41,047 bases of DNA from an uncultured Pelagibacteraceae bacterium (GTDB taxonomy: Bacteria > Pseudomonadota > Alphaproteobacteria > Pelagibacterales > Pelagibacteraceae): positions 1 to 41,047 of the forward strand of contig CACOGC010000010.1 in NCBI GenBank assembly GCA_902626645.1, read 5' to 3'. This document shows, in pieces, positions 1 through 6,970 of this stretch. The notes beneath the pieces were generated by a model that saw nothing but the letters and a program-made list of their open reading frames with translations, made no database searches and was not told where the DNA came from. How positions within the stretch are numbered: position 1 is the first letter of the stretch; the number at the start of each line of letters is the position of its first letter. The position numbers were made by a program, and so were the translations under genes.

Positions 1-237
1 AACAACTTGTTTTCGATCATTTCTTTTTTGATCCCTTGCCATTTGATCAAATGGTAATTTTTGAGAATTATCCTCAATTTTGTTTTCTGATAATTTTGAA
101 ATTTTTTGATTTTTATTTAATAATTGTTCTTTGTTTCTCTCATCAATAACGTCTAAAGCGGTTGAAGCTCCTGCTCCATCGAGCATTATTCTTTGCTCTA
201 AAGCCTCAATAAATATTTTTTTTTTGTTACCCTTCAT
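1..237 (-). CDS. N-terminus of a LEPR-motif large surface/adhesin-like protein (partial)
   Basis: Reading leftward from the ATG at 235-237, the frame stays open to the window edge (79 codons). The start is a basic stretch (MKGNKKK) followed by EALEQRIMLDGAGAST, which matches the 'LEPRxxxDGA' signature at the N-terminus of very large bacterial cadherin/Ig-repeat and RTX-type surface proteins. What follows is polar and Lys/Gln/Asn-rich, as is usual before their repeats. A perfect TATAAT lies at 246-251 on this strand, only 8 bases before the ATG, so the mRNA may be almost leaderless. The gene diverges from a TolC-family gene, as expected for a type I secretion substrate beside its outer-membrane channel. 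The bulk of the protein is outside the window, so total length and repeat type are unknown. Confidence 0.7.
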   Translation of the reverse strand, partial: MKGNKKKIFIEALEQRIMLDGAGASTALDVIDERNKEQLLNKNQKISKLSENKIEDNSQKLPFDQMARDQKRNDRKQVV

Positions 238-402
238 CAAATTAAATTATAAGTCATATAAGCGTAATCAAAAACACCTTGCTACAATAAGACATGATTT
301 AAGGTGCCAAAAACGCTTTATTTTTTTATTGTCCTAAACGAAAAACCCAAAATGAACATATTATGATTTCAATTTAAAGTATATATTATTAACAATTCAA
401 GA
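238..402. promoter_or_regulatory. divergent promoter region between the LEPR gene and the TolC-like gene
   Basis: This is a 165-base intergenic stretch between two divergent genes. On the minus strand there is a perfect TATAAT at 246-251. On the plus strand there is a TATATT at 382-387, 15 bases before the ATG at 403. Neither has a clear -35 box at standard spacing. No stable hairpin or small RNA was recognised. Confidence 0.35.
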
Positions 403-2934
403 ATGCTGAAGAAAACAATAACTTCCTTATTAACATGCTTAATAATCCTTTCTTCGTGCGCACGTACTCCAAAGGAAATTAGTTTAGACGACTCTCAAAA
501 AAGAGTTGATCAAGATATTTTAAAAATTGAACAAATCAAAAAACAAAATGAAACTTGGGAAGAAAATATCAAAATTGATCTTTATACAGCCATTGCACTT
601 GCAATTAAAAATAATAGAGAATTAAAGATAAAACAATTAGAGACCGGAATCGCATACAGACAATTAGATAAAGTTGAATTTGAAATGTTGCCAGCAATAG
701 CTGCAAACGCTGGTTATTCTGGTAGCGAAAGATACAACGCGAGTGCGAGTGCAACCGTGCCTAATACTGATTTAGCGGGATCAATTGGAACTTCTTTTTC
801 AACCTCAAGAGAAAGAGATGTTAATAGTCAAGACATTGGTTTTACCTGGAATGCTTTAGACTTTGGTTTATCATATATAAGAGCAGGTCAAGAAGCCAAT
901 CGATATTTGATCACTGAAGAAATGGAAAGAAAGGCTGAACATAATATTGTAAGAGATGTAATTAAAGCATATTGGAACACAATTTCAGCGGATAAATTAA
1001 TAAAAAAATATGATCCTTTATTAGTTGAAGTTGATAAAGCTTTAAATGACTCACAAAAAATTGAGGAATTATTGTTAACAAAACCGATGGATGCACTTTT
1101 ATATCAAAAAGAATTATTAGACATTCAACGAGCCCTTCAATCTCAAAAAGAAATATTTATAGATGCAAGAATTCAGCTTGCAGGTTTAATGGGGTTATTA
1201 CCAAATCAAAAATTTACTATTGTTCCAACAGAGGATCCTCTTACTATTTTAGACATGAATTTAGATGGAATGGAAAAATATGCTTTAATTAATAGGCCTG
1301 AACTTAGAAAAAGTCATTATGATGAAAAAATATCTATTCAAGAAACAAAAGCGAGTATGTCTTCTTTATTACCAGGCTTAAATTTTAATGCAGCCTGGAC
1401 ACATTCATCTAATGATCATTTAATGAATAAAACAAATCTTGAATATGGATCCGTCATGGGGGCGAATTTATTAAACGTTTTTATGTATCCTAAGGTAAAA
1501 AGAATTAATGAAACTAATACAGAGGTAATAAAAGAAAAAAGATTAGCTTTATCTATGGCAGTATTATCTCAAGTGCATCTAGCAAATATTGATTATTCTT
1601 TAGCTCTTGAAGAGTACGATACAGCTGAAAGATATTATCAAGTTTCAAAAAAAATCACGGAACAAATTAAGAATGCTCAAAAAATTGCTCGATTTGGAAA
1701 TTTAGAACTTATAAGAGAGCAGGCAAGTTTATTAGTAGCTGAACTAAGATATGATATCGCTTATTCTAAATTACAACATGCAATCGGAAAAATTTATACC
1801 TCGGTTGGTCTTGATATTACAAGAGAAAATGTAAAAAATATTAATTTCAAAGACTATGCGTATATCATCAAAAATAATTTTAAAACTTCTGGTAAAAGAT
1901 ATTATGCTAAAATTAGAAAACCAATTAAAAATCAAAATCCTATTGTTAAAAAAAATAATGAAGGTAGAACGAGTCAGTTTTCATTCTCTGAAAAAACTTT
2001 TGATTTAGAAGGTGAAGGTAGAACAATATATGATGCATTATTAAGCAACAATAAACCGCTACCGAGCTGGATAACATTTTTACCATCACAAAAAACATTT
2101 TTGGTAAATAATTTAGACAAAGATAATACTGAAGAACTTGAGATAAAAGTAATTGCTAAAAATATTAATACTCGAATTGAAGATAAGTTTACTTTATTGG
2201 TTGATCCTGAACTAAGGGCTAATAGGTTAGAAAATGAGAAACGGCTTAAAAAACAAAGAAAATTAGCAAAAAAAAGAAAACAAGAAGAGATTGAAAGACT
2301 TAAGGCTGAAAAAATCTTAGAGGAAAAAAAAGCTAAAGAACAGGCGGCTTTATTAGCAAGACAAGAAGCAGAAGAAACTCTTAAACAAGAAAAAGAAAAA
2401 ATATTATTAGAAAAAAAACAAGAGGAAGAATTATTAGCTAAACAAAAAGCTGAAGAACAAAGAGTTATAGAGGAACAAAGAGCAAAAGAATTGTTAGCCG
2501 AACAGAAACGATTGGCAGAAGAAAAAAAGAGAAAAGAATTATTAGTAAAACAAAAAGCTGAAGAATTGAGAATTGCACAAACCGAAAAAATGAAGGAATT
2601 TTTAATGGCTCAAAGAAAGCAAATTTATTTACAACTACCAGAAAATATAAGCCAGTTACAATCTACAAACAATAATTCAAATAAGAGTAATTTGAGTGAG
2701 AGTTTAATTAATGAATTAAAAAATATAGAAACTAAAATAAACGATGTAATGCTTAATCTAGATTTAGATAAGAGATTAGATCTAACAAAAAAAATTATCC
2801 AGGACGTTTTTAAATCAAGTACTGCTATAAAAGAAATAGATCCAAAATATGAAACCTTAAATCTACAAATAGTTAATCAAAGAAAACTGCTTGAAGAATT
2901 GTTAGAGTATTCAAATAGATATACTAGTTATTAA
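403..2934 (+). CDS. TolC/OEP-family outer-membrane lipoprotein with C-terminal cadherin-like domain and coiled coil
   Basis: This is an 843-residue protein; ordinary TolC-family channels are about 420-500. Residues 1-19 are a lipoprotein signal ending in the lipobox LSSC, so the mature protein starts at a lipidated Cys. Residues about 50-490 have the alternating helical and beta pattern of outer-membrane efflux (OEP) repeats, with phrases such as AIALAIKNNRELKIKQLE and ALINRPELRKSHYDEKIS. Residues about 520-600 contain LPSWITFLPSQKTF followed by LEIKVIAKN and DKFTLLVD, the pattern of CADG/He_PIG cadherin-like Ig domains. Residues about 605-735 are a Lys/Glu/Ala/Gln-rich coiled coil, then about 105 polar residues. 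The OEP part should form the exit duct of a type I system; the added domain is not part of known TolC proteins. The divergent LEPR gene is the obvious candidate substrate. Family call is confident; role is inferred. Confidence 0.85.
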   Translation: MLKKTITSLLTCLIILSSCARTPKEISLDDSQKRVDQDILKIEQIKKQNETWEENIKIDLYTAIALAIKNNRELKIKQLETGIAYRQLDKVEFEMLPAIAANAGYSGSERYNASASATVPNTDLAGSIGTSFSTSRERDVNSQDIGFTWNALDFGLSYIRAGQEANRYLITEEMERKAEHNIVRDVIKAYWNTISADKLIKKYDPLLVEVDKALNDSQKIEELLLTKPMDALLYQKELLDIQRALQSQKEIFIDARIQLAGLMGLLPNQKFTIVPTEDPLTILDMNLDGMEKYALINRPELRKSHYDEKISIQETKASMSSLLPGLNFNAAWTHSSNDHLMNKTNLEYGSVMGANLLNVFMYPKVKRINETNTEVIKEKRLALSMAVLSQVHLANIDYSLALEEYDTAERYYQVSKKITEQIKNAQKIARFGNLELIREQASLLVAELRYDIAYSKLQHAIGKIYTSVGLDITRENVKNINFKDYAYIIKNNFKTSGKRYYAKIRKPIKNQNPIVKKNNEGRTSQFSFSEKTFDLEGEGRTIYDALLSNNKPLPSWITFLPSQKTFLVNNLDKDNTEELEIKVIAKNINTRIEDKFTLLVDPELRANRLENEKRLKKQRKLAKKRKQEEIERLKAEKILEEKKAKEQAALLARQEAEETLKQEKEKILLEKKQEEELLAKQKAEEQRVIEEQRAKELLAEQKRLAEEKKRKELLVKQKAEELRIAQTEKMKEFLMAQRKQIYLQLPENISQLQSTNNNSNKSNLSESLINELKNIETKINDVMLNLDLDKRLDLTKKIIQDVFKSSTAIKEIDPKYETLNLQIVNQRKLLEELLEYSNRYTSY

Positions 2935-2935
2935 A

Positions 2936-3121
2936 ATGCCAAAATCAAATCCTAAAGCTTTGAGTTTTAATAGAACGCTTAAACTTAATTCTAATTCAAA
3001 TCAAATCAATGGAAATATATTTGTTAAAAAAAAAACTTTAAATTTAAGAACTCCAAAAACTATTAAAGTAAAAGTTGGAAAAAAAATTACAGGAAAAATT
3101 TCTTTAAAAGAAAGTAAATAA
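2936..3121 (+). CDS. small basic hypothetical protein (61 aa)
   Basis: The frame begins one base after the stop of the TolC-like gene, so it is probably translated by coupling. It encodes 61 residues, about a quarter of them Lys or Arg, with short alternating polar/hydrophobic stretches such as TIKVKVGKKITGKISL that suggest beta strands. There is no signal peptide or membrane segment. I recognise no family. It ends one base before the stop of convergent yjbQ, so the space is fully used, which supports a real gene. It could also be a chance frame in AT-rich DNA. Confidence 0.45.
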   Translation: MPKSNPKALSFNRTLKLNSNSNQINGNIFVKKKTLNLRTPKTIKVKVGKKITGKISLKESK

Positions 3122-3122
3122 T

Positions 3123-3545
3123 TTAACATTCACCAATAAAGTGATGAATGATAGTTCTTTGTTGAGGATTTAATCGGTGTTCAAATAAATATATACCTTG
3201 CCAGGTACCTAGTAATAGTTCTTTATTTTTGACACTTAATGAAATTTGATTATTGGTAAGAGCAGACTTTATATGTGCCGGCATATCATCTTTTCCCTCA
3301 GTGGTATGGATATATAATTTGTTATCCATTGGCACTAATTTATCAAAATAATTAATTAAATCCGTTTGAACATCTGGATCAGCATTTTCTTGAACAATAA
3401 TAGAAGCACTCGTATGCTGAATACTTAAGTTTAATATTCCATTTTTAAAATTGTTTTTTTCAATCCAATCTAATGTTTGATCGGTAAATTCATATAATCG
3501 TTGACCATTAGTATCTATTTTGAGATTATAAAATTCTTGTTTCAT
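3123..3545 (-). CDS. yjbQ: YjbQ / UPF0047 family protein
   Basis: The 140-residue product matches the full length of the YjbQ (UPF0047) family. Family motifs are visible: IQHTSASIIVQENADPDVQTD near residues 43-63, TEGKDDMPAHIKSAL near 81-95, and LLLGTWQGIYLFEHR near 110-124. Members are small cytoplasmic trimers; some show weak thiamine-phosphate-synthase-like activity, but the physiological role is unsettled. It follows zapE by one base and is the last gene of the minus-strand run that starts at csaA. Confidence 0.9.
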   Translation of the reverse strand: MKQEFYNLKIDTNGQRLYEFTDQTLDWIEKNNFKNGILNLSIQHTSASIIVQENADPDVQTDLINYFDKLVPMDNKLYIHTTEGKDDMPAHIKSALTNNQISLSVKNKELLLGTWQGIYLFEHRLNPQQRTIIHHFIGEC

Positions 3546-3546
3546 A

Positions 3547-4599
3547 TCAAAAATCTTTTGATGTTAATTCAAATAAACGACTAATTGTACGTTTAAATGG
3601 TTTTTCTAAGGACTTGGAGCTAGATAATTTTTCTAGACTTTGTTTAGCTGTCACTGCTATTGCTATTTCTTTGTCGTAAATTACATCAATAAGAGTTATG
3701 AACCTTTGTTGTTGATTTGAGTTGATGTCACTAAATTCTGGTATGTTTTCAATAATTATAAAATTACAGCTTTCAGCAATTTTTAAATAATCTTCACTTC
3801 CTAGGTTTTGATTACACAATTCATCAAAATGAAACTTTGAAATCCCCTCATAAAAATTTTTTATTTCAAAATTCCTACCTTTGATATTCAAAATTTTGGA
3901 TGACAATTTTTTATTTTTAGTAATGATTCTAGAAAACTTATTTATCTTGAAATTAGTTTCTTGATTTAAAGGATGGAAATATCTTCGTTTTTCGTTTTCT
4001 TTGCTTTTTCTGTAATCATCATCAATTATCAATTCATGTTCTATTGATTTTTCCTGCATTATTTGAATAAAGGGTTTAAATTGGTCTCTTTGTAGCCCCT
4101 CTTTATATAGCTCTGATATTTTGGTGTTTGAGGTCACAATTACCTTTATATTTTGATTAAACATTTCCTGAAATAATTTGCCTAATATCATAGCATCGAC
4201 AATGTTGGTAACTTGAAATTCATCAAAAAAGATGAGTGAAAATTTTGATTTCAAATCTTTAACAAAAACAGCAATTACATTTTCTTCATTTTTATCTTTA
4301 TTATCATGAACAAAATCATGAAAGTTTAGCATAAATTCATTAAAGTGAAGACGTTGTTTTTTTTGATTAATTAAATTAAAAAAAAAATCTAAAATCATAG
4401 TTTTTCCAACACCAACACCACCATAAAGATAAAAGCCTTTTTTTGAGGATTGTTTGGAAAAAAAATTCAACAAAGTACTTCTAAAATTTTCTTTATAAAA
4501 ATTATCTAGTTGTTTGACTAAAATTATTTGATTTAGATTTAACTCTAGATTTTGCGAATTACAATGAGATTTAAATTTTTCCTCAAGATTTAAAGACAT
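3547..4599 (-). CDS. zapE: ZapE / AFG1-family ATPase
   Basis: The product is a 350-residue P-loop ATPase of the AFG1/ZapE family. Walker A is GGVGVGKT at residues 60-67, and the Walker B/DEF motif LIFFDEFQV is at 122-130. The phrase VIVTSNT is typical of the sensor region of this family. In other bacteria ZapE acts at the division site, destabilising FtsZ polymers under stress; the mitochondrial homologue Afg1 works in protein quality control. It overlaps the upstream cupin gene by one base. Alphaproteobacterial homologues often lie near TCA-cycle genes; here acnA is in the same run. Confidence 0.9.
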   Translation of the reverse strand: MSLNLEEKFKSHCNSQNLELNLNQIILVKQLDNFYKENFRSTLLNFFSKQSSKKGFYLYGGVGVGKTMILDFFFNLINQKKQRLHFNEFMLNFHDFVHDNKDKNEENVIAVFVKDLKSKFSLIFFDEFQVTNIVDAMILGKLFQEMFNQNIKVIVTSNTKISELYKEGLQRDQFKPFIQIMQEKSIEHELIIDDDYRKSKENEKRRYFHPLNQETNFKINKFSRIITKNKKLSSKILNIKGRNFEIKNFYEGISKFHFDELCNQNLGSEDYLKIAESCNFIIIENIPEFSDINSNQQQRFITLIDVIYDKEIAIAVTAKQSLEKLSSSKSLEKPFKRTISRLFELTSKDF

Positions 4600-5030
4600 T
4601 AATTTTTTTTACTTTTAAAATCAATTCCGTATTCAGATCTTGGTCCTTTCCTTAGTCCAAACGGACCAGATATAAATATTGTTAACGGCTTCGTTCCAGG
4701 TTTTAAGTCTACTCTATGTAAATTATTTGCTGATCTAAAGCCTATATAACCAGGAGGTCGCCAGAATTTTCCTGTGCTTAATGTTTCCCAATATCCTCCT
4801 CTTAATATTATAGTAATATAAGGAAATGTATGATTGTGAACACCTTCGCCATGATCATCCGCTAACATCTCATGTATTAAAATATTAAAAGGAAACCACT
4901 TTGGTCTATGTCTAAAGATAAGATAATATCTATTCATCCATGGTTTAGCCTCATGATATTTAGGATGTGAAGGACCTCTATCTAAAACAACTTTTTTTCT
5001 TCCTATTTTTTCTAAAAATTTTAAAAGCAT
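4599..5030 (-). CDS. small cupin-fold protein
   Basis: This 143-residue protein has a cupin-like core: GEGVHNHTFPYITIILRGGY at residues 61-80 (His65 and His67) with a second-motif His at about 105 (ANNLHRVDL). The Gly/Pro-rich connection RPPGYIGFR and a basic N-terminus are also seen. Such cupins bind a metal and may be dioxygenase-like or purely binding proteins. The substrate cannot be read from the sequence. It lies in the tight gene run between the BamB-like and ZapE genes, two bases after the former. Confidence 0.65.
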   Translation of the reverse strand: MLLKFLEKIGRKKVVLDRGPSHPKYHEAKPWMNRYYLIFRHRPKWFPFNILIHEMLADDHGEGVHNHTFPYITIILRGGYWETLSTGKFWRPPGYIGFRSANNLHRVDLKPGTKPLTIFISGPFGLRKGPRSEYGIDFKSKKN

Positions 5031-5032
5031 AA

Positions 5033-6331
5033 TTAATCATATTGGGTTATTGAGCCGTTTTTAACAATAAATAAATTTTCATTATATATTAAAGGTTTTG
5101 ATACTAAATCTCTCGCAACTTTTTCAATTTTTAAAACATTTCCAACACTTAAACCTATAACAATTAAATTTCCATCAGAATTTGTTAAATAAAGATTATT
5201 TCCACCTATAGTAAATCCTGTTGGTTTAATTTTTTTTCTTTTTTTTAAATTAAAATCTTTATAAATATCATTAATTCTAATTATGTTTCCTCCATTCTTT
5301 TGAATTGTAAAAAGATATCCATTTTCAGATACAGTAAAAATAAAATTATCAATTATAATTGGTGTAAGAATAGAATTAATTTCACTCATCCAATTTGTTG
5401 TACCTGATGATAAATCTACAGAAAAAAATTGATTTTTATTATTAGAAAAATAAATTGAACTCCCATCACTAACTAGTTTCGAAAAATTAAAACCATATGT
5501 TTCATTAACAATACTGCTTTTTTGTGTTGGGAGCTGCCATTGAATTAAACCTGATGAAATATCAACTGCTGTGATATCCCCAAGAGAATTATTATATATC
5601 ACCAAATTATCTTTTATTAGCATTGATAATTTTGAATTTGAAACAGTAAAAGATTCCTCAGTTTTTATATTCCAGCACTCTGATCCATCCCTTATATAAA
5701 AACATCTTAAAGTATTTTTAAAATCCACTACCAAAAATTTGTCCTTAAAAATTTTGATTTCTGAATTAAATGGATATTCACTTTTTTTTGACCAAATTAA
5801 ATTTCCAGTTTGTAGATTAATACTTGAAATTTTTGCAATACTATCTGCAACTAACAAGTTTTTGTCTGTCATTGCAAATGACAAAATAGGATGAATTTTT
5901 TTTTCTGTTTTTGAATAAAAGTTATTTTTCCAAACAATCTTTTTATTGTCATCAAACTTAACAATAGTTCCTTTCTTTTCAAAGACTATTACGCCATTCT
6001 TTAAAATCAGTGGCTCAAAATTAAATTGATTAAAATTTTCTAGTTTTGAAAATTTATAATGATTAATTTTATCAAGTTGACCATTATATTTTGATGAACC
6101 AAAGTTATTGAGTGGATCAAAAATTTTATTATTTTGCTTAATTTTTGATAGGTCTAATTTTAATAAAGGATTAAATTCTGTTGAAATTACCTCTTTTTCG
6201 GTAAGAATTTTTTTAGAGACCTTATTTTCATTTTCAATTTTTTCTTTTTTATTCCATATTCGTGAATTTTCATTCAGAGAGCAATTCGATAAAAAAATTG
6301 AAAATATTAATATTACAAATACTTTATTCAC
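5033..6331 (-). CDS. bamB: BamB-like beta-propeller outer-membrane assembly lipoprotein
   Basis: The 432-residue protein starts with a lipoprotein signal ending in LSNC (Cys17). Further on there are repeated PQQ-propeller blades: INLQTGNLIWSKK, VDISSGLIQWQLP and VDLSSGTTNWMSE, each with the Gly-x-x-x-W signature. This is the architecture of BamB, the accessory lipoprotein of the BAM complex that inserts outer-membrane beta-barrels. Length is slightly above E. coli BamB. Its start overlaps the end of the upstream TPR gene by eight bases, an arrangement common in Alphaproteobacteria. A long Lys/Asn-rich linker separates the lipid anchor from the propeller. Confidence 0.8.
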   Translation of the reverse strand: MNKVFVILIFSIFLSNCSLNENSRIWNKKEKIENENKVSKKILTEKEVISTEFNPLLKLDLSKIKQNNKIFDPLNNFGSSKYNGQLDKINHYKFSKLENFNQFNFEPLILKNGVIVFEKKGTIVKFDDNKKIVWKNNFYSKTEKKIHPILSFAMTDKNLLVADSIAKISSINLQTGNLIWSKKSEYPFNSEIKIFKDKFLVVDFKNTLRCFYIRDGSECWNIKTEESFTVSNSKLSMLIKDNLVIYNNSLGDITAVDISSGLIQWQLPTQKSSIVNETYGFNFSKLVSDGSSIYFSNNKNQFFSVDLSSGTTNWMSEINSILTPIIIDNFIFTVSENGYLFTIQKNGGNIIRINDIYKDFNLKKRKKIKPTGFTIGGNNLYLTNSDGNLIVIGLSVGNVLKIEKVARDLVSKPLIYNENLFIVKNGSITQYD

Positions 6332-6968
6332 TCAAATCTCTGTTTAGTCTTTTTTGTGTTTCCTTGAGTATATCCAAATTAGCATTTTCTAAAGTAATTA
6401 TTTGACTGAAAAATTCTTTAGATTTTTGTTTTTCACCTTTAGAATAAAAATACTCTGCTATTAAATAAAGAGCATGAGACTTCCAGACACTTTTTGAATT
6501 AATTACAGGATTTAAAATTTCTAAAATTTGACCTTCGTTTATTGTATCGGCATTATAAAGAGCTTTCTTATAAATAATAAGATACTTAATTTCACTATCT
6601 AATGAAGTTTTGTTAATCAATATATCAAACAAACTATTAATTTTATTTTTATCACTCTCTAGCTCATTATCTATTAAGTAATATAAAGCCAATGGAGAAT
6701 AAGTTGGATCTTTATTTTCTACTATTTCTTGCATCGCCAATACTATCCCAGAGTTATCTCCATTCTTATGTTTAATGATTGAACTATTATATTTGTCTGA
6801 AATTTTAATCTTATTTTTATCTTTATAGATTTGATATGAGTAAAAACCGAGCAGAATTAATAACAAAAAAATTATAACAGATATAAGTAATTTTTTATTT
6901 TTTATAAAAAAATCTTTAATTCTTTGATTTCTGGTATTGCTATTAATGATTGCTATATCTTCATCCAT
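6324..6968 (-). CDS. YfgM-like membrane-anchored TPR protein
   Basis: The product is 214 residues with one membrane helix at about residues 30-47 (LLISVIIFLLLILLGFYSYQ) after a short cytoplasmic tail. The periplasmic part is helical and reads as degenerate tetratricopeptide repeats (SHALYLIAEYFYSKGEKQKS). This matches the YfgM/DUF2133-type ancillary subunit linked to the Sec translocon and periplasmic chaperones. The placement immediately before a BamB-like gene supports a role in envelope protein biogenesis. TPR sequences are weakly conserved, so the family is less certain than the topology. Confidence 0.65.
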   Translation of the reverse strand: MDEDIAIINSNTRNQRIKDFFIKNKKLLISVIIFLLLILLGFYSYQIYKDKNKIKISDKYNSSIIKHKNGDNSGIVLAMQEIVENKDPTYSPLALYYLIDNELESDKNKINSLFDILINKTSLDSEIKYLIIYKKALYNADTINEGQILEILNPVINSKSVWKSHALYLIAEYFYSKGEKQKSKEFFSQIITLENANLDILKETQKRLNRDLSE

Positions 6969-6970
6969 AA

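Noticed and set aside
131..337. Plus-strand frame of 68 codons overlapping the left-edge gene
   Set aside because: It lies antisense to the LEPR-motif gene start and the intergenic region; its translation has no recognisable features.
2240..2600. Repetitive-looking GAAGAA/AAAAAA stretch in the TolC-like gene
   Set aside because: It is a Lys/Glu-rich coiled coil with irregular spacing and not a DNA tandem repeat or assembly artefact.
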